NCBI RefSeq assembly: GCF_901411515.1
Contig: NZ_CABDUX010000001.1
Span: forward strand, 806,001 to 870,000
DNA: 64,000 bases
Direction: 5' to 3'
DNA from: Raoultibacter phocaeensis
Lineage (GTDB): Bacteria; Actinomycetota; Coriobacteriia; Coriobacteriales; Eggerthellaceae
Numbering within the stretch: the stretch's first letter is position 1; each line of letters starts with the position of its first letter. Below, piece by piece: positions 1 through 8,717 of this stretch. A program made the position numbers and the translations under genes. The notes beneath the pieces were generated by a model. It worked only from the letters and a program-made list of their open reading frames with translations, was not told where the DNA came from and searched no databases.

Positions 1-781
1 AGCTCACAAGCGCCCGTATGCCAAGGGAAAGGTAGTCGAGATCGGACCCGCCTAAGCCGCCCTCGAAAACCGTTCGGTAGTTTACGAACCCGAACGAGCA
101 GCACACGACGAGCAAGATAGCAAGGAAACGCGGATTGTACCGCGCGAGCCCCGTGCCGTTTAGGGCCCGTACAGCTCGTTTCCGCTGCATAGTCTCATTC
201 GCGAGCGCTTCGACAAGCGCCCTGTTGCGCTTCCGCGCGGTGAAAACCGCATAGCAGGCGGCAGAGGCGAGGGGAAGCGAAAGCGCGAAGACCACCGAGG
301 GAAGCGGTTGGAGGAACATGACGAAAAGGATCGCAAGCAGGTTGAACGGCAATGCCGTTGCAATGTGCACAAGAGCGTTCGTGGTCCCCTCGCACGTGAT
401 GAGCCCCCCGACGGTGACAATTCCTGCTCCCTGGTAGATGCCGACCAAGACACTGCCCGCAACAAGCAACGGCACCGAAGCCGCTTGAGCGCCGAGATAC
501 AGAAGGAGCGATCCGCCTGCACCGCAGACAAGCGAATTCAGTGCAAACGCTTTGGCGGTAACGATTCGGGAGCGTAACGGGGCATGCAGCGCAAGCACGC
601 CGAGCACGATCACGCTCACCGCCAGGGAAAGGGCAAGCGGCAAAGCGTCGGCGGGAGCTCCCGCAGCCGAAAACAGAGCGGGGCTGAAAGGAACGACGTC
701 GAACCACGACCAGTAAAACGATGACACGAGCAATGCGATGGGAGATATGTTGCCCGTGAATCTGTCGAGAAGTTTCTCCAT
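1..781 (-). CDS. Multi-TM membrane protein, probable N-terminal part of a membrane LuxR-family regulator (partial)
   Basis: The frame is open from an ATG at 781 down to base 1, so only the first 260 residues are inside the window. The protein starts MEKLLDRFTG and shows about seven hydrophobic segments, near residues 13-35, 45-65, 73-97, 99-125, 133-157, 160-180 and 200-217. A basic linker (TARKRNRALVEAL) follows the sixth. In Eggerthellaceae, proteins with many TM segments and a C-terminal LuxR helix-turn-helix are common, and one complete example lies at 8718-10184. The DNA-binding end would be outside the window, so this assignment is by resemblance. It could instead be a plain transporter. 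A TATAAT box six bases before the ATG suggests a leaderless transcript. Confidence 0.6.
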   Translation of the reverse strand, partial: MEKLLDRFTGNISPIALLVSSFYWSWFDVVPFSPALFSAAGAPADALPLALSLAVSVIVLGVLALHAPLRSRIVTAKAFALNSLVCGAGGSLLLYLGAQAASVPLLVAGSVLVGIYQGAGIVTVGGLITCEGTTNALVHIATALPFNLLAILFVMFLQPLPSVVFALSLPLASAACYAVFTARKRNRALVEALANETMQRKRAVRALNGTGLARYNPRFLAILLVVCCSFGFVNYRTVFEGGLGGSDLDYLSLGIRALVS

Positions 782-787
782 GGGAAG

Positions 788-793
788 ATTATA
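788..793 (-). promoter_or_regulatory. -10 box, probable leaderless promoter
   Basis: On the minus strand a perfect TATAAT ends six bases before the ATG at 781, and there is no Shine-Dalgarno sequence between them. Transcription would start at or next to the start codon, as is common in actinobacterial leaderless genes. No clear -35 box is visible. Confidence 0.45.
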
Positions 794-947
794 CCGTGGC
801 ACGAACAACCAATACCGCTCGATCGACGAAAAGAAGCGGGGGAATCTTCGGTCGAAATCCACCCTGGAAAGCATCGGCAAGAAGCATCAATCGTAGCTAG
901 TTTTTTCTCATTTCTTCCGCTGTACCGCTTCTATCTGCCAAAATAGC

Positions 948-977
948 TTGCGGATACCTATTTATTATCTCTATACT
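948..977 (+). promoter_or_regulatory. Predicted promoter of the GGDEF/EAL gene
   Basis: A TTGCGG (948-953) is separated by 18 bases from TATACT (972-977). It lies about 80 bases upstream of the chosen start codon in an AT-rich stretch. Confidence 0.4.
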
Positions 978-1057
978 TATAGTATGGTTTGCGGGGCATG
1001 CATTGCCCGCCTCACGTTGCTGCACAACTTGGCACCGCAACGGTCGAAAGGGATTTC

Positions 1058-4000
1058 ATGGAAGTGACGACTTCTGCACCGCACGGCACGACGGCAAGAA
1101 CCTCTTCGGTAGCGCGGGGGGCCAACCAGATAAACGACAATCGCGCGATGCGCGAGCGCTTCGGCGAGCTCATGGCTTCGGAAAAACGCTTCGGCGTGCT
1201 TGCGATCGGCATCGACGACTTCGATCGCGTCAACAACCTGTATTCGTACGCCTTCGGAGACGAGGTGCTCGATACGCTCAATTATTTCATTGATATTCGC
1301 ACCCCCCCCCAACGAACGTATAGGTTCGACGGCGATTGCTTCGGCATAATCCTTCCCGATACAAGCGATACCGAAGCACTGCTTTCCCTGTTCAACAGTC
1401 TTCTTGAGTTCACCTCTTCAGGATTCGCCATCGACGGTACTGCCGTTTCGTTCAAAATCTCCGGCGGAATCTGCTTATACCCCGACAACGGAGACAGCGC
1501 CGATGAGCTGTACCGCAATCTGCGCATCGCCCTTTCGGATGCCAAGCGAACAGGCGGATCCTGCACCGTCTGCACGCCATCGCTTTGCGCCGATTCGCGC
1601 AAAGCGCTCTTGCTCATGGAAACGCTCCAACGCTGCATTTCCGCTTCCTTCAGAGGCTTTTCGGCCCGCTTCCAGCCGGTAGCCGACGCGGACACGGGCG
1701 AAATCCACGGCTGCGAAGTGCTCATGCGCTGGGGCGACGAACTGTTCCCCGAGGGGGTAACGCCGTTCGAGTTCATCCCCTATCTCGAAGAAAGCGGTCT
1801 CATCACCGCGGCAACGACATGGCTCATGGATGTCGCCTTCGAACAGGCGCGCCAGTGGATCGACATCGATCCCGCATTCATCATGAACATCAACATATCC
1901 AAATACACGCTCGAAGACCCACTGTTCAGGTTCCACATCGTGAAAGCCGCGAAGAAGCACCGCGTCGATCCCCACCACATCATGCTCGAGCTCACGGAAA
2001 GCGGCATGATAACCGATGCGGAAGGACTCGATGACACGTTCGCCTTCCTGCGCAGCCAGGGGTTCGGCGTAGCGTTCGACGATTTCGGAACCGGGTACGC
2101 TTCGCTCAATCTGTTCCGGGTCATCGCCGCCGACGAGCTCAAGATCGATCGGAGCTTCCTTGAGCGCATCACCTACGACGTGAACGATCAGCGCATCGTC
2201 GCAAGCATCATCAGCCTTTGCCACAGCATGAACTTGAAGGTATGCGTCGAGGGCGTCGAAACGCGCGAGGTACTCGATCTCGTGCGCACCTTGGGAGCCG
2301 ACCTTATCCAGGGCTACCTCTACGACCAGCCGCTTTCCGCGCCCGTCTTCGAGCAGAAATACCTGGCACCCCTCGATGTGCGGGAAGCTGCCGCCGCTTC
2401 GCAACCGTCGATCGTGTACGCCAAAGCGCAGCCCGTGCAGCCGCTGCCACCCAGCGAGCTCATCGACCGCGCATACGCCGGCGTATTCCAGGTGGCCATG
2501 GACGAGAACTTCTCGTTCATTACGTGCAACGAGGGGTATCGCCGTATGCTCGGCTACACCGCGCCCGAAATAGAGGAAAAGCTCGGCAACCGCGCGCTCG
2601 CCATCGTGCACCCCGACGATACCGAGTATGTCAACGAGGAAATACGCCGCCAACTGGGGCAGGGCGATACCGTTCTCATCGAGTTCAGGGTCGTGAGGGC
2701 CGACGGGCAATCGCTGTGGATCACCGGCACGGGCAGTGTCGTGAGGCCGAAGACCGGAACGCCGTATCTCGTCGTCGTCATCATGGACACCGACCGCATC
2801 AAACGCGCGAACCTCGAAACGGAAAAGAACCTCAAAATTGCCGGTCACATTCTCGAAAACGCCCCCATCGCGATCAAGTGCATCGCATACGACAACCAGT
2901 TCACGATCAAGTACCTCTCCCCCGAGTTTCTCACGATCATCGGATATACGCGCGAAGAGGTGCGCGAGCGCTTCGACAACCGTTATGTGAGCTTGGTCCA
3001 CCCCGACGACATTGCGCCCGCCGTCGCGACGGTGCAGGAAAAAGCAAGGCCCGGGCATGCGTTCGACCTCTGCTACCGCGTGCGTGCAGGAAACGGAAGC
3101 ATGCTGTGGCTCAGCACCAAAACCAAATTGTGCGAGGCGAACGAGGATGGATCGAGCGATTTCGTATCGGTCGTCGTCGAGGTCGAAGGCCCCGACGCGC
3201 AAAGCGAAAGCCTGCTTTTGGCAAACCGTTTCCAAACGGCATCTGAGCGCTGGGGCGACATCCTATTCAACCTGTACCTCAAAACGGATACCATCGAGTT
3301 CACCGACAACTACGAGGAAGAGTTCGACGCGCCGCCGAAACACTCTCTTCCCGAGCAATTGGCGCTTTCCCCCGCCTCGGACAGAACGGCTGTTGCAGAG
3401 GCCATTGAAGAGGCAAAACGCGGAATCGTGCCTGCACCGCTCGAGATCCGCCTTTCCCCGCGCGACGACGGCGAGTACGTTTGGTGCGCCCTGTCGCTCA
3501 ACTGCGCCGAAACATCCGAAGGCGAGCCCTCGACTATTTTCGGTCGACTGCGAAACGTCGATTCGGAAAAGCGCAAGCGCGACGAGCTCGTACACGAATC
3601 GCAATCGGATCCGCTGTGCGACGTATACAACAAGATCACCATCGAGCGAAAGATCCAGGAGGTGCTCGACAACGCACAACCCGACGCGTGCTTTGCGTTC
3701 GCGGTAATCGACATCGACAACTTCAAAACCGTCAACGATACCGCAGGCCATCTTACGGGAGATCAGATGCTCGTGTTTGTTGCCGAGGTTCTGAAAAGCT
3801 CGGTCTCCGACGAAGGCTTGGTCGGACGCATTGGCGGCGACGAATTCGTCGTGCTGCAGCCATGCGAGGCCGCGGTAGGGGATGCCCTCGCGTTCGGAAC
3901 GGGCATCATCGAGCGGATCGATCGGACATGCTCTTCGGAAGAAAGCGATGTCACCCTGCAAACAAGCGCGGGCGTCGCGTGCTTCCCCGACGACGGTACG

Positions 4001-4090
4001 ACGTTTTACAGCCTGTTCAAATGTGCCGATGCCGCTTTGTACCTTGCCAAAGAGCAAGGGAAGAACCGGGCGTGCCTGTACGGGGGATAG
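1058..4090 (+). CDS. Cyclic-di-GMP signalling protein: degenerate GGDEF, EAL, PAS, PAS, GGDEF
   Basis: This 1010-residue protein probably makes and/or breaks cyclic-di-GMP. The start is the ATG at 1058, preceded by GAAAGGGA; an upstream TTG at 989 is in frame but has no such site. Domains in order: a degenerate GGDEF (residues 40-170, RFDGDCF in place of GGDEF), an EAL domain (200-455), two PAS domains (about 470-590 and 600-720), a less clear PAS-like stretch, and a C-terminal GGDEF (850-1010) with an intact RIGGDEF. The EAL motif reads EVL, but the other catalytic positions are present: NINIS, ELTES, FDDFGTGY, ELKID, VEGVE and IQGY. No RxxD inhibitory site precedes the final GGDEF. There is no TM segment, so it should be cytoplasmic. 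Having EAL before PAS and GGDEF is not the usual order. A run of nine C at 1302-1310 lies in frame inside the first domain. Confidence 0.88.
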   Translation: MEVTTSAPHGTTARTSSVARGANQINDNRAMRERFGELMASEKRFGVLAIGIDDFDRVNNLYSYAFGDEVLDTLNYFIDIRTPPQRTYRFDGDCFGIILPDTSDTEALLSLFNSLLEFTSSGFAIDGTAVSFKISGGICLYPDNGDSADELYRNLRIALSDAKRTGGSCTVCTPSLCADSRKALLLMETLQRCISASFRGFSARFQPVADADTGEIHGCEVLMRWGDELFPEGVTPFEFIPYLEESGLITAATTWLMDVAFEQARQWIDIDPAFIMNINISKYTLEDPLFRFHIVKAAKKHRVDPHHIMLELTESGMITDAEGLDDTFAFLRSQGFGVAFDDFGTGYASLNLFRVIAADELKIDRSFLERITYDVNDQRIVASIISLCHSMNLKVCVEGVETREVLDLVRTLGADLIQGYLYDQPLSAPVFEQKYLAPLDVREAAAASQPSIVYAKAQPVQPLPPSELIDRAYAGVFQVAMDENFSFITCNEGYRRMLGYTAPEIEEKLGNRALAIVHPDDTEYVNEEIRRQLGQGDTVLIEFRVVRADGQSLWITGTGSVVRPKTGTPYLVVVIMDTDRIKRANLETEKNLKIAGHILENAPIAIKCIAYDNQFTIKYLSPEFLTIIGYTREEVRERFDNRYVSLVHPDDIAPAVATVQEKARPGHAFDLCYRVRAGNGSMLWLSTKTKLCEANEDGSSDFVSVVVEVEGPDAQSESLLLANRFQTASERWGDILFNLYLKTDTIEFTDNYEEEFDAPPKHSLPEQLALSPASDRTAVAEAIEEAKRGIVPAPLEIRLSPRDDGEYVWCALSLNCAETSEGEPSTIFGRLRNVDSEKRKRDELVHESQSDPLCDVYNKITIERKIQEVLDNAQPDACFAFAVIDIDNFKTVNDTAGHLTGDQMLVFVAEVLKSSVSDEGLVGRIGGDEFVVLQPCEAAVGDALAFGTGIIERIDRTCSSEESDVTLQTSAGVACFPDDGTTFYSLFKCADAALYLAKEQGKNRACLYGG
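1302..1310. repeat. C9 homopolymer inside the GGDEF/EAL gene
   Basis: Nine consecutive C encode Thr-Pro-Pro-Gln near residues 82-85. The frame is intact in this sequence, but gain or loss of one base would truncate the protein. Confidence 0.9.
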
Positions 4091-4145
4091 CAAGGACGAT
4101 TGACGCTGGACGATTGACGGTGGATGGTTATTCGGGCTTTCGCCC

Positions 4146-4180
4146 GCACGGCATCGGTGCTCGGCGTCGCCTGGCGCGTC
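4146..4180 (-). pseudogene. 35-bp remnant of a molybdoenzyme gene
   Basis: This stretch matches 5775-5809, inside the downstream molybdoenzyme fragment, at about 33 of 35 bases and in the same orientation. On the minus strand it would encode TRQATPSTDAVR, against TRQATPNTDAVR in the gene. The two copies flank the ATPase gene at 4335-5558, so a paralog may have been lost when that gene arrived or by recombination. Confidence 0.5.
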
Positions 4181-4229
4181 AAAGCAACAGCATTTTACCC
4201 GGCTTTCCGCTCAGCAAAGTATACCCGAA

Positions 4230-4297
4230 TTGACAAGTTTTCCCGTTAATGATGGAAACTCTTGTTATATTTCCATTTTTTTCCGTTAATGACGGAA
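4230..4297 (+). promoter_or_regulatory. Promoter/operator region of the ATPase gene with two copies of a palindromic repeat
   Basis: A perfect TTGACA lies at 4230-4235. The motif CCGTTAATGAYGGAA occurs at 4243-4257 and again at 4283-4297, exactly 40 bp apart. The second copy sits in the palindrome TTCCGTTAATGACGGAA. The arrangement suggests a repressor or autoregulator binding two dyads over the promoter. The -10 box is not clear. Confidence 0.45.
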
Positions 4298-4334
4298 TAA
4301 TTTGCTAAACTCTGCACATAGCGAAAGGGAGGCC

Positions 4335-5558
4335 ATGCTTCTAAGACAAACATACCTTGAAAAACTGCTCGCAGCCAAAGGCGGCGGAGTGGTCAAAGTT
4401 CTAACAGGGGTAAGGCGCTGCGGAAAATCTTATCTTCTCAAGCTTCTCAAAAATGTACTTGTTGCGCAGGGCTACGACCAAGACAAGTTCATTGAAATCG
4501 ATTTTGAGCGTCTAGAATTCAGCGAGTTGCGGAATCCGCAAGAGTTCTACCGCTACGTAAAAGGACAGTGCGCGAAGCGTCAGATCCAATTTGTCTTCGT
4601 AGACGAGGTGCAAGAGCTTGACGAGTGGGCTAAAACGATCAACGGTATCCGAGCGGAGTTTAACCTCGACATATATGTAACGGGATCTAATTCTCGCATG
4701 TTCGTTGGAGAGCATCTGACCTACTTGTCCGGTCGCTATATCAAAATCGACGTTTACCCGCTCTCGTTCTCCGAATATCTGCAATTCAAAAACTTCGAGA
4801 TCGGCTCTGGTGTTGACTATGAGCAGACATATGATCGATACGTGCAAGAGGGTGGTTTTCCGGCAGTAGTTTTAGCCGAAGATCCTTTTCTCAAAGAATC
4901 GCTGATTGATGGGCTTTTCGATTCGATTTTCATGCGCGACATCATCCTTCGCGGCAATATAAAAGACGAGATGGCCTTTTCTCGCGTTGCGCGCTTTGCG
5001 CTTGACAACATAGGAAACGAAACGTCGGCGTACTCGATTGCAAAGACGTTCAAAGCTCAGAACCACTCAATAAAAAGCGATACTGTGGATAACTATCTCG
5101 GCCTCATGGTCAAGGCGTATTTGCTTTACCAGTGCAATCGCTATGACATCCGCGGGAAAGAGCACCTCAGCACAAACGGCAAATACTACGTTGTCGACCC
5201 TGGTCTACGGAATCGTGTTTTAGGGCAAAGCGGGACTAATCGCGGACATATGACCGAAAACATGGTGTACTTGGAACTGCTTCGAAAAGGCTATGCCGTT
5301 TCAGTCGGGGTATTCTCACGAATCGACACGGAAATTGACTTTGTTGCGACAAAAAAGGGAGAGCGTTTTTACATTCAAGTGAGCGAATCCGTTTTGGATG
5401 AGGCGGTGCTTGAACGGGAGATTGCGCCGTTCTCATACATTAGAGACGGGTATCCCCGCATCTTGATAACAAAGGATACAGCAGACTACTCTCACGGCTC
5501 TGTCAAGCATATAAACCTTTACAAGTTTTTGCTGGGCGAAAGCGAGCTGCTAACGTAG
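4335..5558 (+). CDS. AAA-family ATPase with C-terminal DUF4143
   Basis: This is a 407-residue protein of the prokaryotic AAA_14/DUF4143 ATPase family, whose cellular role is not settled. The ATG at 4335 has a strong AAAGGGAGG site just upstream. Walker A is TGVRRCGKSYLL near residues 22-33; Walker B is QFVFVDEVQELDEW around residue 85. A sensor-like TGSNSRM and GRYIKIDVYPLSFSEYL follow. The last half carries the DUF4143 nuclease-like region (MTENMVYLELLRKGY, then EIDFVATKKGERFYIQV). The gene is visibly more AT-rich than its neighbours, and its promoter carries tandem dyads. Both fit a horizontally acquired, self-regulated module. A second family member is at 45113-46411. Confidence 0.88.
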   Translation: MLLRQTYLEKLLAAKGGGVVKVLTGVRRCGKSYLLKLLKNVLVAQGYDQDKFIEIDFERLEFSELRNPQEFYRYVKGQCAKRQIQFVFVDEVQELDEWAKTINGIRAEFNLDIYVTGSNSRMFVGEHLTYLSGRYIKIDVYPLSFSEYLQFKNFEIGSGVDYEQTYDRYVQEGGFPAVVLAEDPFLKESLIDGLFDSIFMRDIILRGNIKDEMAFSRVARFALDNIGNETSAYSIAKTFKAQNHSIKSDTVDNYLGLMVKAYLLYQCNRYDIRGKEHLSTNGKYYVVDPGLRNRVLGQSGTNRGHMTENMVYLELLRKGYAVSVGVFSRIDTEIDFVATKKGERFYIQVSESVLDEAVLEREIAPFSYIRDGYPRILITKDTADYSHGSVKHINLYKFLLGESELLT

Positions 5559-5634
5559 TTGATTGCGAACAGACGGGCATGCTGCCACTTGGAAGCAATT
5601 TACTCGCCGCGCTACCTCCGACTGGCAAAGTTGC

Positions 5635-6207
5635 TCAGCTGCCCGACTCTGCAATAGTGAACTGATGCTCTGCCGGATGTGGGGATGCCTTCCCGTCCAC
5701 GTTCACCGCGCGAACCCGCATGGTGTACCTGCCAGCGGCTTCGGGCTTCCACTCGAAACTCCACCATACCCACCGAACGGCATCGGTGTTCGGCGTCGCC
5801 TGGCGCGTCCACGTGGCTCCCCCGTCGAGCGAGAACTCCACCGCGACGATCCGTTTGTCGAAATCGTCCGCCCAGCCTTCGAAGAGCAGAGCTTCCCCCA
5901 CCCGTCCGACAAACGGAGCCCTGCACGAAACGTTCGGACGGTTTGTGTAGTCGTGTCCGTCGTCGACGAAATCCGGCAATGCGGGAGGCTCTTCTTCTAC
6001 CGTGAACTCGATGTACGCGATGTCGCGTACGAAGTACTTGGCGGGAAAACCCGGGATCCAAAGCTGATTAGCGCACCCCATGAGCGCCGCGATGTCTTCG
6101 CCGTTGACTTTGTCGGCGATCACCGCACCGCGCTCGATGAGGAACTCGAGCGGAAAAGAGGCCCTATGGCCATCCGATGCGGTAAAGGTAACCGTATTGC
6201 ACTTCAT
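5635..6207 (-). pseudogene. C-terminal part of a sulfite-oxidase-like molybdopterin oxidoreductase (split gene, second part)
   Basis: These 190 residues begin MKCNTVTFTASDGHRASFPL. They contain the end of the molybdopterin-binding fold (NQLWIPGFPAKYFVRDIAYI) and then the immunoglobulin-like Mo-co dimerisation domain (VEFSLDGGATWTRQ, then RVRAVNVDG). The N-terminal part with the molybdenum-ligand cysteine is absent. The preceding reading frame (6281-6781) ends exactly where this one should begin, but in another frame and after a TAA. Together they make one normal-length enzyme. An AGAAGGACGG lies before the ATG at 6207, so separate translation as a second polypeptide is possible. A broken gene is the simpler reading. 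It is the last gene of the operon starting at 8411. Confidence 0.7.
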
Positions 6208-6280
6208 CGCGAACCGTCCTTCTGAGGTGCCACGCGAGCGAGGGAGTACCCGCGCAGCACCCGATTTGCCTACCTGACCG

Positions 6281-6781
6281 TTATTGCGCGCCCGCCATGG
6301 CCGCAAGCGATTCAAGCGTCACGCCCGAAACCTCTGCGTTGACGATCGCGCCACCTCCAGGAATGTTCGATGCACAGGCGCATGCCATAAGCAGACTTTT
6401 TGCTTCGGTTTTCTCTGCCATTTCTGACACCGTCGCAGCGAATGCGGTATCCACATCGCCGGACACCATGATCGATTGAGCCATGGTCATCATGCCGTAA
6501 TTCGGAAGACCGTTGCACAGCATTGCCGAAGCCTTAGCAAACACCTGCGTGATGCCCGCATTCGAACTCACCGTTGCCTGATCAAACCCGAATGTTCCCT
6601 GTACGTTGGCAACACCCTTTGCAGCTGCATCACCTGAAACGGCCGCTTCCGTCGTCTGCACGGCAGGTATCGCAGCGGGGTTCTCGCTTGCCAATGCGGG
6701 CATCGCGCCTGCAATCCCAGCGCTTGCAAGAGCCACTACTCCGACCACGGCTCCTGCTTTTTTCGCAGTTTGCTTTCCCAT
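6281..6781 (-). pseudogene. N-terminal part of a secreted sulfite-oxidase-like molybdoenzyme (split gene, first part)
   Basis: This 166-residue product starts MGKQTAKKAGAVVGVVALAS, a signal peptide ending near ALASEN. An ATG two codons upstream (6787) is less well placed behind GGGGTGAG. Its C-terminus reads LLMACACASNIPGGGAIVN and then VSGVTLESLAAMAGAQ. This aligns with the cysteine-ligand region of the neighbouring enzyme (YTRACATNGADGGWYIANIP, then LVSDLIEDCGG). The frame stops with TAA at 6281, and the rest of the enzyme is in a different frame from 6207. It lies 13 bases after the stop of the tri-haem molybdoenzyme, so it belongs to the same transcript. Confidence 0.65.
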
Positions 6782-6794
6782 TGTCATCTCACCC

Positions 6795-8411
6795 CTATTC
6801 CGTAACCGTGATAATCACATGGCCGTCGGTAATCGGCTTCTCATCGGTAAGATCGCTGCCGCAGCGAACGGTGAGGCAGTACGTCCCAGCCACCTCGGGC
6901 GTCCAATCGGCAGACCAGAGAACCCACTGATCAGCGTCGAAAGTTTCAGGTACGTCTATCGTCGTCCACGTATCACCGTAGTCGGCACTGATTTGAACCG
7001 ATGTCGTTTTATTCTTACCCTGCTCGGGAAGCGCCCATGCGTAGCCCTCAAGCGTGATGGTCTCGCCTACCTTGATCTCTGTATTGTCAACAGCAGGATT
7101 GAACCATCCCGCCCAAATGCTCGGGAATGCGCCGTTGAGAACATAGGATCGATCGGGATTGAGGTTGGGACCGTTGGTGAAAACAAGTTCTTTGAGCCAC
7201 TTGGCCATGGTTGTTGCCGGGCCGCCAGGTTGAATGAACTGAACAGGCCCACCATCCATATAGTCGATAGGCTCGCCCCAGTACTCGAATGCAACCATAG
7301 CGTTCGGATCGAGATAGCTCAAAGGGAACTCGCCCATAATCGGAGTGCTTCCGCCAAGCCATCCGTCGTAGCCGAGCCATCCGTACGATATGCTGCTATC
7401 GAGCAAGCCACCGCAATCTTCAATAAGATCGCTTACGAGAACGCCTTTCGCAGGAATGTTGGCGATGTACCAACCGCCGTCTGCTCCGTTCGTTGCGCAT
7501 GCTCTCGTGTAGGTAATCTCGGTTTGCGGCATCGCCTGCAGATCCTTGAGCGTGTAGGTCTTTTCGTTCACGACGCCCTTAAGCGTGAACGACCAGTTTT
7601 CTTCGTTTACGATGTCGGGGTCAGGATAGTCAAGGTTGGTTGCGCTATACAGATCGTCCGGGCTCGAGGGATCCTGACTGAGCTCTACGTTTTCGAGCAC
7701 GACATCCCGTTCAACGACGCCTCCCGTAACCGTGCCCGTAGAATACCCGCGACCGCCGATCCATGTTTCGAATTTCTCGACCGGAGCGGTGTTTCCGATG
7801 CCGATCATTTTCGTGTACTTCAATTCGTCCCACATGCCCAGTTCTCCGGTAACCACATCCACCTCATGGCAGCTAAAGCAGTTCCCGCCTTTATCTTCGA
7901 ACTCCTGGTTCGAAAAATGGTACCCGTGAATGCTCGGTGCCATGTAGGGACCGCACCCCCCGAGCGCAGACCCGGTTCCCGGCGCATGCACATGGCAGGT
8001 AGTGCAATCGTTCCACGTGTACACCTTCCCGTACGCTGGAGCCTTATCGACCTCATGGAGGCCCTTGCTGTTCATGCCCGAGGGCAGTACGGTAAACAAA
8101 TCCGCATGGCACGCGTTGCAGCCTCGATTGCCGGCATTCATCGCCTGAGCGTACTGCGTGTCGCCCCAAGCGCCTGAATCCAGGTTCATGAAGTTGCCCG
8201 GCTCTTCAAGATTGCTGCCTTCCGAACTATCCGTTTTGGCTTCACTGGCATTGCCGCCTCCGTTGGAAGCGGGCTGACAGCTTGCGAGCAAAACGAACGA
8301 GCAACAACAGAGAGCGCATGCCAAAAGCAGGATGATCCCTTTCTTCGATGATCCGAAGCGCCGCGGCTTACGCGAAACCGAAGCTTTTTTCTTCCCTGTA
8401 TCGTCAAACAC
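6795..8411 (-). CDS. Tri-haem c / molybdopterin oxidoreductase lipoprotein, sulfite-oxidase fold
   Basis: This 538-residue redox enzyme would sit outside the cytoplasmic membrane. A basic N-terminus and hydrophobic stretch end in the lipobox LLASC (Cys45). Three haem-binding motifs follow: CNACH (98-102), CTTCH (136-140) and CFSCH (178-182). The molybdopterin-binding domain runs from about 265 to 430 and carries the likely Mo ligand Cys304 in YTRACATNGADGGW. A Mo-co dimerisation domain closes the protein (SVQISADYGDTWTT). The start is the GTG at 8411 with GAGGTG upstream. The haem domain could feed electrons straight to the Mo centre, so the enzyme may act as a terminal reductase or dehydrogenase; the substrate cannot be told. 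The divergent gene at 8718 is the likely regulator. Confidence 0.85.
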   Translation of the reverse strand: MFDDTGKKKASVSRKPRRFGSSKKGIILLLACALCCCSFVLLASCQPASNGGGNASEAKTDSSEGSNLEEPGNFMNLDSGAWGDTQYAQAMNAGNRGCNACHADLFTVLPSGMNSKGLHEVDKAPAYGKVYTWNDCTTCHVHAPGTGSALGGCGPYMAPSIHGYHFSNQEFEDKGGNCFSCHEVDVVTGELGMWDELKYTKMIGIGNTAPVEKFETWIGGRGYSTGTVTGGVVERDVVLENVELSQDPSSPDDLYSATNLDYPDPDIVNEENWSFTLKGVVNEKTYTLKDLQAMPQTEITYTRACATNGADGGWYIANIPAKGVLVSDLIEDCGGLLDSSISYGWLGYDGWLGGSTPIMGEFPLSYLDPNAMVAFEYWGEPIDYMDGGPVQFIQPGGPATTMAKWLKELVFTNGPNLNPDRSYVLNGAFPSIWAGWFNPAVDNTEIKVGETITLEGYAWALPEQGKNKTTSVQISADYGDTWTTIDVPETFDADQWVLWSADWTPEVAGTYCLTVRCGSDLTDEKPITDGHVIITVTE

Positions 8412-8717
8412 GATCTTTGCACCTCATTTCTTTCTCATCGAACTTCCCCGTTGCTTTCCTTCGCCTCTCAGGGAAAAGCAACGAGCTTTTCGAATCCAAG
8501 GGTACGAAACGGGCCGTGTTCTGTATGCCCCAATAGTTGGGTATTTACCTGACGTGCCGCGAAGGCAGCCCGAAAGAAATGTGTGAGAAAAAATTGGTAT
8601 AACCTCTTGTCAAACACCGAATTCCCCAAAAATTGGGGAGCGTGTTTTACCCTCGGTGAGGTAGAGTATTTTCAGGGTATGCGGGGTATCGACCGTTCGG
8701 AAGGGGTTTTTGCAGGC
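8412..8717. promoter_or_regulatory. Divergent promoter region with two related inverted repeats
   Basis: This 306-bp spacer separates the molybdoenzyme operon from the LuxR-type regulator. It holds CCCAATAGTTGGG (8529-8541) and CCCCAAAAATTGGGG (8624-8638), the second extended by T and A on the two sides. Both have the form CCCAA-N3-TTGGG and their centres are 96 bp apart. They are good candidates for the operator of the regulator or of a third factor. A short in-frame extension of the regulator gene crosses the second repeat, but the better start is at 8718. Confidence 0.5.

Noticed and set aside
1475-3235. 586-codon minus-strand open frame inside the GGDEF/EAL gene
   Set aside because: Antisense shadow of conserved PAS and EAL coding sequence.
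4302-4334. Earlier TTG start for the first ATPase
   Set aside because: The ATG at 4335 has a strong Shine-Dalgarno; the extra residues have no family support.
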